Assembly (NCBI GenBank): GCA_964408805.1
Contig: CAYPAV010000004.1
Span: 212,099-276,098, forward strand
DNA length: 64,000 bases
Direction: 5' to 3'
Origin: CAYPAV01 sp964408805
GTDB lineage: Bacteria > Pseudomonadota > Alphaproteobacteria > UBA8366
The notes beneath the pieces are model-generated. The model did no database searches. It was not told the origin of the DNA and saw only the letters and a program-made list of their open reading frames with translations. Shown in pieces: positions 43,417-51,905 of the stretch. The position numbers and the translations under genes are program-made. How positions within the stretch are numbered: position 1 is the first letter of the stretch; each line of letters starts with the position of its first letter.

Positions 43417-44490
43417 TTGAGCGCGAGAGATCCAATTCGGGTGTTGGTCGTTGGGACCGGGCGAATGGGGTCCCGAATCGCCCGCTTGGCGCTGACGAAA
43501 GACGGACTCGAGCTCGTGGGCGCCTTTGGGCGCCGGCCCGAGCGAGCCGGCGCGGACCTCGGCGGCGTGATCGGACTGGAGCGCGACCTCGGCATTCCGC
43601 TCGCCGGCGACCTGTCGCGCGCCGTTGCCGAGTTCCGCCCCGACGTCGCGATCCAGGCTACCTGTTCGACCATTGCCGACGCCAGGGATGAGATTTGGAC
43701 CCTGGTTGAGGGCGGTGCGCATGTCGTCACCATCGCCGAGGAAATGGCCTTTCCGCATCGACGCTCTCCAGAAACCGCCGGGGCCATCGACGGGCTCGCC
43801 GTCGACCGCGGTGTCGTCGTTCTGGGCACGGGGATCAACCCGGGGTTTGTTCTCGACACCCTGCTGGTCGCCCTGACCGGTGTTTGCGCCGAGGTCGAGG
43901 CGATCGTCGCGACGCGGGTGAACGATCTCTCGCCGTATGGCCCGTCGGTCCTCTCTAGTCAGGGCGTCGGTCTGACGCCGGCGGCCTTCTCGCGCGGACT
44001 CGGGGACGGCAGCGTCGTGGGCCATATCGGATTCCCGGAATCGATTCACATGATCGCAGCCGCGCTCGGATGGGAGATCGATCGCATCGAGGAGACGCGC
44101 GAGCCCATCATCTCGACCGTTCGCCGCGAAACCTCATCTGTCGTCGTTCATCCCGGCGAGGTCGCGGGCTGCAAGCACGTCGCCGTCGCCTATATTGGCG
44201 GTCGGCCGGCGATCACACTCGTCCACCCCCAGCAAGTACTTCCCGGACTGGAGGGTATCGAGACGGGCGATCGCATAGAGGTCATCGGCGTGCCGACGCT
44301 ACGCCTCGCGGGCAACCCCGAGATACCGGGCGGCGAGGGAACGGCGGCGCTCGCCGTGAACATGATTCCGCGGGTAATGGCCGCGCCACCCGGCCTGCGC
44401 ACGATGATCGACCTGCCGGTTCCTTCCGCGATGATGGGCGACGCCCGGGGGCTCGTCGGCCGCGGCCGACCGGAGCGAAACCATGCCTGA
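43417..44490 (+). CDS. ord: 2,4-diaminopentanoate dehydrogenase
   Basis: 357 residues of the dihydrodipicolinate-reductase-like family: N-terminal VLVVGTGRMGSRIARLAL binds NAD(P), followed by the ATCSTIAD and GTGINPGFVLDTL segments typical of Ord. Oxidatively deaminates (2R,4S)-2,4-diaminopentanoate to 2-amino-4-oxopentanoate. The start is TTG 43417, 10 bases after GGAGGA; GTG 43441 is a possible alternative. First gene of the six-gene ornithine operon, overlapping ortA by 8 bases. Confidence 0.85.
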   Translation: MSARDPIRVLVVGTGRMGSRIARLALTKDGLELVGAFGRRPERAGADLGGVIGLERDLGIPLAGDLSRAVAEFRPDVAIQATCSTIADARDEIWTLVEGGAHVVTIAEEMAFPHRRSPETAGAIDGLAVDRGVVVLGTGINPGFVLDTLLVALTGVCAEVEAIVATRVNDLSPYGPSVLSSQGVGLTPAAFSRGLGDGSVVGHIGFPESIHMIAAALGWEIDRIEETREPIISTVRRETSSVVVHPGEVAGCKHVAVAYIGGRPAITLVHPQQVLPGLEGIETGDRIEVIGVPTLRLAGNPEIPGGEGTAALAVNMIPRVMAAPPGLRTMIDLPVPSAMMGDARGLVGRGRPERNHA

Positions 44491-44797
44491 TCGGATACCC
44501 GAGGGATCATGGGTCGAGATCCGGCGCGTCGTGCTAGAGCCCGGCGAACGGGCGCCCCAAGTTCCGGAGGATACGCGACGGATCCCGTTCGAAATGCGGG
44601 TCAGGGGGTTTCTCGAGCGCGCGACCGCGCTCGGCGAGGCGGCCGTGATTGTGACGTCGGCGGGCCGGCGCGTTCGCGGTACTCTGTCGGAAGCGCGCCC
44701 CTCCTACGATCACGGTTTCGGCCCGCCGATCGCGGAACTCCTGCCGATCGGGAACGAGGCCCGGACCATCCTGCGCCGAAGGGGAAGAGTGAAATGA
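44483..44797 (+). CDS. ortA: 2-amino-4-oxopentanoate thiolase, alpha subunit
   Basis: 104 residues, the usual size of OrtA, with GSWVEIRRVVLEPGERAPQ at the start and a conserved GRRVRGTL ... PSYDHGFG segment. With OrtB it cleaves 2-amino-4-oxopentanoate with CoA to acetyl-CoA and D-alanine. It overlaps ord and ortB (ATGA), placing it in the correct order of the clostridial operon. Confidence 0.88.
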   Translation: MPDRIPEGSWVEIRRVVLEPGERAPQVPEDTRRIPFEMRVRGFLERATALGEAAVIVTSAGRRVRGTLSEARPSYDHGFGPPIAELLPIGNEARTILRRRGRVK

Positions 44798-46218
44798 CCG
44801 GCCACGGCTCCTATGGCGAGGTGATGGCTCGGCGGGGGGAAATCGTCCGCCGCTCGCTCGGGTTGGATTACGGGAAATACGAGACCGGCGCCTTGGCCTT
44901 CGACTACGAGCGGCTGCTCGCCGAGGCGGACTACGACATCGACGAGGTCAAGGCCATCCAGCGGAGGACGGCGGTCGGGGACACGCCGCTGATTGAACTC
45001 GAAAACATCACCGAGCTCGCGCGCGCCACGGCGGCGCCGGGCGACGGCGCGCGGATCTTTGTCAAGGACGAGGCGGCAAACCCGTCCGGATCGTTCAAGG
45101 ACCGCCGCGCCTCGATCTCTATTCACCAGGCGACGAAGCGGGGGTTTGCGGGCGTTGCCGCCGCCACCAGCGGAAACTACGGGGCCGCCGTGGCCTCGCA
45201 GGCGGCCAAGGCGGGGCTGCGCTGCGTCATTGTTCAGGAGGCTTTCGACAGTCGCGGCGTCACCCAACCCGAGATTGCCGAGAAGACCCGTGCCTGTGAG
45301 GCCTACGGCGCCGAGGTGATCCGTCTTTCGGTCGGACCCGAACTGTTCTTCGTCTTCCTGCGCGTTCTGGAGGAGACCGGATATTTCAATGCCTCTCTTT
45401 ACTCGCCCTACTCCATCCTTGGCGTCGAGACGTTGGGCCATGAGCTGGCAATGCAGGTCAGGGCGCAAACCGGTCGATTCCCGGACATGGTCGTAGCCAC
45501 GCATGCCGGCGGCGGCAACGTCACCGGCACGGCAAGAGGATTGGCGAAGGCGGGGGCCGGCGACAGCCGGATGGTGGCGGCCAGCGTCGACCTTTCGGGG
45601 CTCCACATGGCCTCCGACGGCGACTTCAATCGCAAGTCCTTCACCACCGGTCACACTGGTTTCTCGCTGCCCTTCACGACATGGCCGGATCGCGCCGACG
45701 TGCCCCGGAATGCCGCCCGCTCGCTTCGCTACATGGATCGCTTCGTCACCGTCACGCAGGGAGAGGTGTTCTACGCGACCCAATTGCTGGCGGAGCTCGA
45801 GGGTATGGAGCGCGGTCCGGCCGGCAACACGTCGCTGGCCGCGGCGATCGCCCTCGCGCGGGATATGCGGGAGGACGAGATCCTCGTGGTACAGGAGACC
45901 GAATACACGGGTGCTGGGAAACATCCCATCGCTCAGCTCAACCTCGCCAAGCGGGTGGGTATCGAGCTGACGCGCGGTGATCCGCGGGAAAGCCGGCCCG
46001 GGAAACGCATCGTCATTCCCGAGCATCCGGCGCAGCTCGCGGTTGTCGAGGTCGACTTGGAGCGGGTCCGCCGCTCGTACATCGTCAACGCCCTGAAGAT
46101 GCTGCCGCCGGGAGCGGTTCCGACCGAGGCCGATTTGCGGTTTCTAGCCGAAGACGCCGGAACCACCCAGACCTTCGTACGGGAGATCATGGAAAATGCC
46201 GACCGAAAGACCGGATGA
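44794..46218 (+). CDS. ortB: 2-amino-4-oxopentanoate thiolase, beta (PLP) subunit
   Basis: 474 residues of a fold-type II PLP enzyme related to threonine synthase. The PLP Lys lies in NPSGSFKDRRAS; phosphate-binding GGGNVTGTARG and TSGNYGAA are present. ATG 44794 follows AAGGGGAAG. Its 3' end overlaps oraS by 23 bases. Works with OrtA. Confidence 0.9.
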   Translation: MTGHGSYGEVMARRGEIVRRSLGLDYGKYETGALAFDYERLLAEADYDIDEVKAIQRRTAVGDTPLIELENITELARATAAPGDGARIFVKDEAANPSGSFKDRRASISIHQATKRGFAGVAAATSGNYGAAVASQAAKAGLRCVIVQEAFDSRGVTQPEIAEKTRACEAYGAEVIRLSVGPELFFVFLRVLEETGYFNASLYSPYSILGVETLGHELAMQVRAQTGRFPDMVVATHAGGGNVTGTARGLAKAGAGDSRMVAASVDLSGLHMASDGDFNRKSFTTGHTGFSLPFTTWPDRADVPRNAARSLRYMDRFVTVTQGEVFYATQLLAELEGMERGPAGNTSLAAAIALARDMREDEILVVQETEYTGAGKHPIAQLNLAKRVGIELTRGDPRESRPGKRIVIPEHPAQLAVVEVDLERVRRSYIVNALKMLPPGAVPTEADLRFLAEDAGTTQTFVREIMENADRKTG

Positions 46219-46546
46219 TTTCGAGCGCCGCCGCAAGCACCTGATCGCTCTATCGGATGCGGCGTTGGACGTCTATTTCTGGGAGTTGGTCGACAAAATC
46301 GTGGCGCCGTTGATCGACGAGGCAAGGACCCACACGACGCCCGCGATCGAGCGGTCCGTGCTGCTGCGCATGGGTTTCTCCAGCATCGAGGCCAAGGCGC
46401 TCGTCGAACGGATGACGGATCGTAAGCTATTGGGGCGCGGCGCCGGACGCGTTGTCCTGGAATTCGCCGAGGCGCGGGGCGTCGGAGTCCGCGAGGCCGG
46501 CGCGGCGCTCTTGAAGAATGAAAATTGGGAGGTGCTTGATCGATGA
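46196..46546 (+). CDS. oraS: D-ornithine 4,5-aminomutase, small subunit S
   Basis: 116 residues matching OraS: RRKHLIALSDAALDVYFW, RSVLLRMGFSSIEAKALVE, and the GRGAGRVVLEFA segment. Structural partner of OraE. It starts within the end of ortB and overlaps oraE by 4 bases, so stoichiometric coupling is likely. Confidence 0.9.
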   Translation: MPTERPDDFERRRKHLIALSDAALDVYFWELVDKIVAPLIDEARTHTTPAIERSVLLRMGFSSIEAKALVERMTDRKLLGRGAGRVVLEFAEARGVGVREAGAALLKNENWEVLDR

Positions 46547-48738
46547 AGCTCGTCCCGAATAAGAAGTTGGACATTCGCGAGGTGCTGAAGGACCTGGACC
46601 GCTACCGCCCCCGCCGCAAGGGATGGACCTGGCGGAAAATGGTCGCGGATCAGACCGTCGGCCCCTTCGCCTATCGGAACACTTCGGAGGGTGTCGAGAA
46701 CTCGATGCCGCTGTTGGCGGCCGAGGCGTTCGGCGGCCTCGATCCGCAATGCGATTTCGTCATAACGACCGAAATTGCGTCGGGACGCTTCGAGGACGAT
46801 CTAAGGCGCATGCGCATGGCCGCCTGGCACGGCGCCGATCACATAATGGTCATTCGCACCGCGGGTCAGTCCCATATCGACGGCCTGATCGAGGGCACGC
46901 CCGAGGGTGTCGGCGGCATCCCGATCAGCCGCAAGCAGATCAGGGCCACCCGCAAAGCGCTCGACGCGATCGAGGACGAGGTCGGCAGGCCGATCAACTT
47001 TCATTCCTACGTCAGCGGCGTCGCGGGGCCGGAGATCGCCGTTCTGTTCGTCGAGGAGGGCGTCAACGGCTGCCATCAGGACCCGCAGTACAACCTGCTC
47101 TACCGCAACATTAACATGCATCGCTCCTTCGTCGATGCGGCGGAGGCGAAGCGCATCCTCGCCGAAGGCGGGCTCCTGCAAGTCGACGGGGCCCACAACG
47201 CCAACGCCACGGCCAAGCAGGCGTGGAAGGTGACGCCGGAGCTTTTCGTGCAGCACGCGGTCAACACGGCCTTTTCCCGCACCGCCGGTATGGACGCCGA
47301 GAACATCGCGCTCTCGACCGTGCCGCCGACCTCGGCGCCGGCCCCCAAGCTGCGCCTCGACCTGCCCTACGCGGTGGCGCTCCGCGAGCTGTTCAAGGGC
47401 TACAGGTTCCGAGCCCAACAGAATACCCGCTACATGGAGTCCGATATGCGAGAGGCGACGGTCAATCATGTCCTAGATACCTTGATTTCGCGTCTCACCT
47501 CGGCCGACATCCAAAGCACCATTACCCCGGACGAGGGACGCAACATCCCCTGGCACTATAGCAACGTTGCCGGCATCGACACGGCGCGGCAGACGTTGAT
47601 GGGCGTGGACGGTCTGGCCGACATGGTAGCGCTTCGCGACGAGGGCGCGCTCCCCGAGAAGGTTCGCGAATTGAAGGAACGCGCGGTTCTATTCCTTGAG
47701 GAAATCGTCGAGGGCGGCGGTTACTATGCGGCCGTGGAGGCGGGACAATTCGTCGATTCGGGCTATTTCCCGGCGCGCAACGGAGACGGTATCGCACGCG
47801 ATCCGAAAGGCGGCGTGGCGGCGGGAACGGTGATCCTCCGTGACGAGGGTTACGGTGCGCCGGTATGCAGCCATTTCGGCGACAGCGTCTTCGCCGAGGG
47901 CGACGGCGCGGCCTGCGAGCGGATCGGCGGCTGTACGCTGTGCGACCCCTCGAAGATTCGCTACGTCGACGAGCTCGACCCCGACGACAACGTCGAACGA
48001 CGCCTCGAGGCGCCGCTGGCGGATCGCGCCGCCGGATTGATCGGACCGGAGGTCGAACATCATGGCGACGGCGTCGTCTGCATGACGATCTTCTTGCCCG
48101 CGAACAAGGAGATCGCCGCGGCGGCGGCCCTGGAGGCGGCCCGGCACATGAACCTGGAGAATCCCGAGATCATCTCCCGACGCACCCTTCACCCGGCCGA
48201 GGGCAGCGTCTTCGAGGTCAAGGGCGTGCTCGGCTACAAGTTCCGCATCGACGCACTTTCGCTGGAGACGCGCGAAGATCCCCTGCCCGACGAGGAGATC
48301 GAAGCCTGGGTCAGGCCGCGCGGGATCGACGTGGTGGCCGCGACGATCGGCGAGGACGAACATACGGTGGGTCTGCGTGAGATCTTGGACATCAAACACG
48401 GCGGGATCGAGCGCTACGGCTTCCGTTGCCATAACCTCGGCGCCTCGGTCGCGGCGGAGGACGTTCTCGACGCCGTCGAGCGCGTGGGCGCGCGGGCCGG
48501 TCTGATCTCGACGATCCTCACTCATGGCGATGTCCACCGCGACAACATGCGGCGCCTTCACGAACTCGCCGTCGAAAGGGGATTGCGCGATCGGCTCATC
48601 CTGATCGTGGGTGGTCCCCAGGTGACGGACGAGACGGCAACGGAATGCGGCATGGACGCGGGCTTCGGCCGCGGCGCCCGCGGACGGGACGTGGCGAGCT
48701 TCCTGGTCCGGACCATGCGGGCCGCCGGAGACAATTAG
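46543..48738 (+). CDS. oraE: D-ornithine 4,5-aminomutase, large subunit E (B12 and PLP)
   Basis: 731 residues. A TIM-barrel part binds PLP and the C-terminal Rossmann domain binds adenosylcobalamin through D605-x-H607-x-x-G (GEDEHTVG). Moves the 5-amino group of D-ornithine to C4. Opening KLDIREVLKDLDRYRPRRKGW and the NMHRSFVDAAEAKRIL stretch are typical of OraE. The cell must make or import adenosylcobalamin; no B12 genes are in the window. Confidence 0.93.
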   Translation: MKLVPNKKLDIREVLKDLDRYRPRRKGWTWRKMVADQTVGPFAYRNTSEGVENSMPLLAAEAFGGLDPQCDFVITTEIASGRFEDDLRRMRMAAWHGADHIMVIRTAGQSHIDGLIEGTPEGVGGIPISRKQIRATRKALDAIEDEVGRPINFHSYVSGVAGPEIAVLFVEEGVNGCHQDPQYNLLYRNINMHRSFVDAAEAKRILAEGGLLQVDGAHNANATAKQAWKVTPELFVQHAVNTAFSRTAGMDAENIALSTVPPTSAPAPKLRLDLPYAVALRELFKGYRFRAQQNTRYMESDMREATVNHVLDTLISRLTSADIQSTITPDEGRNIPWHYSNVAGIDTARQTLMGVDGLADMVALRDEGALPEKVRELKERAVLFLEEIVEGGGYYAAVEAGQFVDSGYFPARNGDGIARDPKGGVAAGTVILRDEGYGAPVCSHFGDSVFAEGDGAACERIGGCTLCDPSKIRYVDELDPDDNVERRLEAPLADRAAGLIGPEVEHHGDGVVCMTIFLPANKEIAAAAALEAARHMNLENPEIISRRTLHPAEGSVFEVKGVLGYKFRIDALSLETREDPLPDEEIEAWVRPRGIDVVAATIGEDEHTVGLREILDIKHGGIERYGFRCHNLGASVAAEDVLDAVERVGARAGLISTILTHGDVHRDNMRRLHELAVERGLRDRLILIVGGPQVTDETATECGMDAGFGRGARGRDVASFLVRTMRAAGDN

Positions 48739-48759
48739 CGGAGCGATCGGACGAGCGCT

Positions 48760-49860
48760 ATGACCCGCCCGAGCATCACCGTCGACCTGGACGCAATCGA
48801 ACACAACGCCCGTACGGTCGTGGCGTTCTGCAACGACAAGGGCATCGATGTCGTCGGTGTCACCAAGGGCGTGTGCGGCGATCCACGCATCGCCGAGGCC
48901 ATGCTCCGGGGTGGCGTCTCGGCGATCGGCGAATCGCGGATGGAGAATATCCGCCGTTTGCGGGACGCCGGCGTGAAGGCGCCGTTCATGCTGCTCCGCA
49001 TCCCACCACTTTCCGAGGTGGAGAACGTCGTCGGCGAGGTCGACGTCAGTCTCAATTCGGAACTGTCGGTGCTCGAGGGACTGTCCGAGGCAGCCAAGCG
49101 TCGGGGCGGCGTTCACGACATCGTCGTCATGGTCGATCTCGGTGATCTTCGCGAAGGCGTCTGGCCCGACGATCTGGACGATTTCATCGGCGAGGCGATA
49201 CGATTCGAGGGCATACGAATCGTTGGCCTGGGCACCAATCTCGCCTGCCTCGGCGGCGTGATTCCGACGGAGGACAACATGCGGCGACTCGTCGCGCATG
49301 CGCGCGCGCTCGAGCGGCGTCTCGGAAGGCCGCCGAGGTGGATCTCTGGGGTGAATTCGAGCGGTCTCGAACTGATCGCGTCGGGAAAGATGCCGGTGGA
49401 GGTCAATCAGGCGCGGATCGGCGAGGCCATTTTGCTCGGTCGCGAGACGACCCGACGCCGGGCTTGGCCGGGCACTCGTCAGGATGCGTTTCTGCTCCGC
49501 GCCGAGGTGCTGGAGCTGAAGGAAAAACCGTCCCTGCCGCGCGGCGAAATCGGCCAGGACGCCTTCGGACATCGTCCGGTATTCGACGATCTTGGCGACG
49601 TCATGCGCGCGATCCTGAACATCGGACGAGAGGATGTGGAGGTCGAAGGCCTGACGCCTCTCGATCCACATATCGGGGTGATCGGGGCGTCCAGCGACTA
49701 TGTGGTCGCGGATGTCGGCGGGGCGGACCGCCGCGTCCGCGTCGGCGGTCGGTTAAGCTTCGCCCTCAACTACGCCGCCCTTTTGGCGGCAATGACGTCG
49801 GCTTATGTGGAGAAGCGTTATCTTCGCGCCGGCCCGCCGGCAACAGGTGGGGCAGGATGA
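48760..49860 (+). CDS. orr: ornithine racemase (alanine racemase-like fold III PLP enzyme)
   Basis: 366 residues. PLP Lys in VGVTKGVCGDP; the conserved PRWISGVNSSGLELI, QARIGEAILLGRE and DPHIGVIGASSDY match ornithine/lysine racemases of amino-mutase operons. Turns L- to D-ornithine, the entry step of the pathway. Last gene of the operon, 21 bases after oraE. Confidence 0.88.
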   Translation: MTRPSITVDLDAIEHNARTVVAFCNDKGIDVVGVTKGVCGDPRIAEAMLRGGVSAIGESRMENIRRLRDAGVKAPFMLLRIPPLSEVENVVGEVDVSLNSELSVLEGLSEAAKRRGGVHDIVVMVDLGDLREGVWPDDLDDFIGEAIRFEGIRIVGLGTNLACLGGVIPTEDNMRRLVAHARALERRLGRPPRWISGVNSSGLELIASGKMPVEVNQARIGEAILLGRETTRRRAWPGTRQDAFLLRAEVLELKEKPSLPRGEIGQDAFGHRPVFDDLGDVMRAILNIGREDVEVEGLTPLDPHIGVIGASSDYVVADVGGADRRVRVGGRLSFALNYAALLAAMTSAYVEKRYLRAGPPATGGAG

Positions 49861-50037
49861 AGATTCTCTGACAGTGGAGATCGTCCGGCTGGCCGGTCAC
49901 GATGAACTGGAAACCAGATCGGGCCTTCTCGGCACAGTCATTTTTGCTGAAAAACTGGTATCGTTGGTGGTGGCGAGCCAGGGTTCGCGTTCGAAAGAGG
50001 TTGGAAAATTAATAGCGTTGTACAAATTCTACTCACC

Positions 50038-51183
50038 TTGGGTGGGTTGTTTCTCCTTGGCGTGCTGGCCGATCTATTCGGGAGGCACAGCCCGCTACCA
50101 CGTGTGACCGTTCTCCTTATCGTCGGGATTGTAATTGGCCCCTCCGGTTTTGGCGTCCTGCCCGAATTCATTCAGGACTGGTTTCCAGTCCTCACCAACA
50201 TCGCACTTGCCATGGTGGGGTTCCTGTTGGGTCAGAAGTTGGTTTTTTCCGACTTGAAGAAACTCGGGAAATCGATCCTGGCTTTATCCTTGGGCGAAGT
50301 CTTCATGGCGGCGGCCCTGACGGTGACCGGTCTGGTGCTGCTTGGAGCGCCCCTTGAGCTGGCTCTCCTCCTCGCCGGCATCGCACCGGCGACCGCCCCG
50401 GCGGCGACATTGGATGTGGTGCGTGAGCTCAGAGCCAAAGGCAAATTCACGGATACCCTTATCGATATCGTTGCGATTGACGATGCGTTGGGGTTGGTGC
50501 TGTTCAGTCTGCTGCTTGCCGCGGCACAAATAATGTCCGGACAGGGCGACGGGACCGACGTCTTGCTCGGGGGGTTATGGGAAGTTGCCGGCGCGGTGTT
50601 GTTGGGTTTGACGATGGGGGTCCCCATGTCGATCCTCACGGGCCGCATCGCACCAGGCGAGCCCACGCAAGCGGAAGCTTTGGGCTGGGTCCTTCTTTCC
50701 GGCGGACTCGCCGTATGGATCGAGGTCTCTTATTTGTTGACGACCATCGTGTTAGGCATCGTCGTGGCGAATTTCGCGACCCATCACCGCCGTCCGTTTC
50801 GGGCCATTGAAGCGATCGAATGGCCGTTCATGATCCTGTTCTTCCTATTGGCGGGAGCCTCGCTACATATCGAAGCGCTGACACAGGTAGGCGTGCTGGG
50901 GGTCGCATATATCGTTTTGCGATCGCTGGGACTTGTCACGGGGGCGGCGTTGGGCGGACGGTTGAGCCGGACCGATGCCGAAACCTGTCGATGGTTAGGT
51001 CTGGCATTATTGCCCCAGGCCGGCGTCGCGATTGGTATGGCGCTCATCGCAGCCCAACGGTTCCCCGAATTCGGGGAAATCATACTGCCCATCATCTTGG
51101 GCTCGACCGTCGTTTTCGAACTTGTCGGCCCCTTCATCACGCGGCGCGTGCTGATTCGAGTTGGCGATGCGAAAAACAGATGA
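50038..51183 (+). CDS. CPA-type cation:proton antiporter
   Basis: 381 residues, about 12 membrane segments, with the Na+/H+ exchanger domain marks LPRVTVLLIVGIVIGPSGF and IDDALGLVLFS. The annotated start is TTG 50038, but similarity-like sequence begins 10 codons earlier (NSVVQILLTL) at an ATT (50008) spaced 7 bases from AGAGG; no ATG, GTG or TTG lies between the upstream stop and 50038. It could use the sodium gradient made by the neighbouring Na+-NQR, or manage pH. Confidence 0.85.
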   Translation: MGGLFLLGVLADLFGRHSPLPRVTVLLIVGIVIGPSGFGVLPEFIQDWFPVLTNIALAMVGFLLGQKLVFSDLKKLGKSILALSLGEVFMAAALTVTGLVLLGAPLELALLLAGIAPATAPAATLDVVRELRAKGKFTDTLIDIVAIDDALGLVLFSLLLAAAQIMSGQGDGTDVLLGGLWEVAGAVLLGLTMGVPMSILTGRIAPGEPTQAEALGWVLLSGGLAVWIEVSYLLTTIVLGIVVANFATHHRRPFRAIEAIEWPFMILFFLLAGASLHIEALTQVGVLGVAYIVLRSLGLVTGAALGGRLSRTDAETCRWLGLALLPQAGVAIGMALIAAQRFPEFGEIILPIILGSTVVFELVGPFITRRVLIRVGDAKNR

Positions 51184-51308
51184 TATCGCCTCCGCGAACG
51201 ACTCCAATCAAACCCGACTGGCTCTGAAGGAGGAAGGTCGGCAACGATGCGCAAGAGATCTCATCTTAACGGGACGCCGGATTTTCGCTTGCCCGCCAAA
51301 GCGCCTTC

Positions 51309-51704
51309 CTACCAAAGGTCTTCCAACGCGCGCAGCACGTCGTAGCGGCTGATCTGGCCGACCAGACGCCCGTCCTTTACGACGGGAAAACGGCGGTAAC
51401 GGCTTTTCATGAAGGTATCGGCGACTTCGACGATGTCCGTTCCGGCGTCGATGGTCTCGACGTCTTCGCTCATGAACTCTTCGACCCGACCTCCCGGTTC
51501 TTGGTGGTAGCTGGAGTCGAACGCGATCTTCAGGCAGTCCTTGATCGACAGTACGCCGACGATGTCGCCGGTTTCATTCAGGACCGGACCGCCTGAAACC
51601 TGGCCATCCAACAGCAACTTGATGGCGCGGTGAATGTCCAAATCGGGCGTGAAGGTGACCAGCCTCCCGGTCATGTAATCCCGTGCACTGGCATGTCCCT
51701 TCAT
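51309..51704 (-). CDS. two-CBS-domain protein
   Basis: 131 residues forming one CBS pair (ARDYMTGRLVTFTPD; EEFMSEDVETIDAG). Probable adenylate sensor. Its ATG overlaps the nqrM stop (ATGA), so it closes the malic enzyme-nqr operon and may report energy charge to the complex (inference). AAAGGAT precedes the start. Confidence 0.87.
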   Translation of the reverse strand: MKGHASARDYMTGRLVTFTPDLDIHRAIKLLLDGQVSGGPVLNETGDIVGVLSIKDCLKIAFDSSYHQEPGGRVEEFMSEDVETIDAGTDIVEVADTFMKSRYRRFPVVKDGRLVGQISRYDVLRALEDLW

Positions 51705-51898
51705 GACAGAATCCTTTCGTTTCGGCTGCGGGGCTCTTCGGCACGAGGATCGCTTCCGCAGATGCCGCATACCCCGGTTGCATCGATATCCCCGCAACCG
51801 CCTTCCCTGAGTGGCTGGCGGCCGAAAAAAAGGCCGACGCCCATGCCAAGGATAGCGAGAACCACCACGGCGAAACTGAGAACGAACGTTTCCAACAT
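51701..51898 (-). CDS. nqrM: Na+-NQR maturation protein NqrM
   Basis: 65 residues: one N-terminal membrane helix (MLETFVLSFAVVVLAILGMG), GLFFGRQPLREGGCG and four Cys in GGCG ... VCGIC, the DUF539/NqrM pattern. Needed to place iron in the NqrD/E site. Sits directly after apbE, as in Vibrio. ATG 51898, 7 bases from the apbE stop. Confidence 0.88.
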   Translation of the reverse strand: MLETFVLSFAVVVLAILGMGVGLFFGRQPLREGGCGDIDATGVCGICGSDPRAEEPRSRNERILS

Positions 51899-51905
51899 GA
51901 TCAAC

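Noticed and set aside
42450..43859. 469-codon minus-strand frame over the IS remnant and ord
   Set aside because: Runs across two plus-strand coding segments and the duplicated fragment; its internal repeat only mirrors that duplication.
47689..49671. 660-codon minus-strand frame
   Set aside because: Shadow of oraE and orr, both clearly coding on the plus strand.
51247..51348. Short plus frame after AAGGAGGA behind the antiporter
   Set aside because: Spacing to the ATG is too long and it overlaps the convergent CBS gene.
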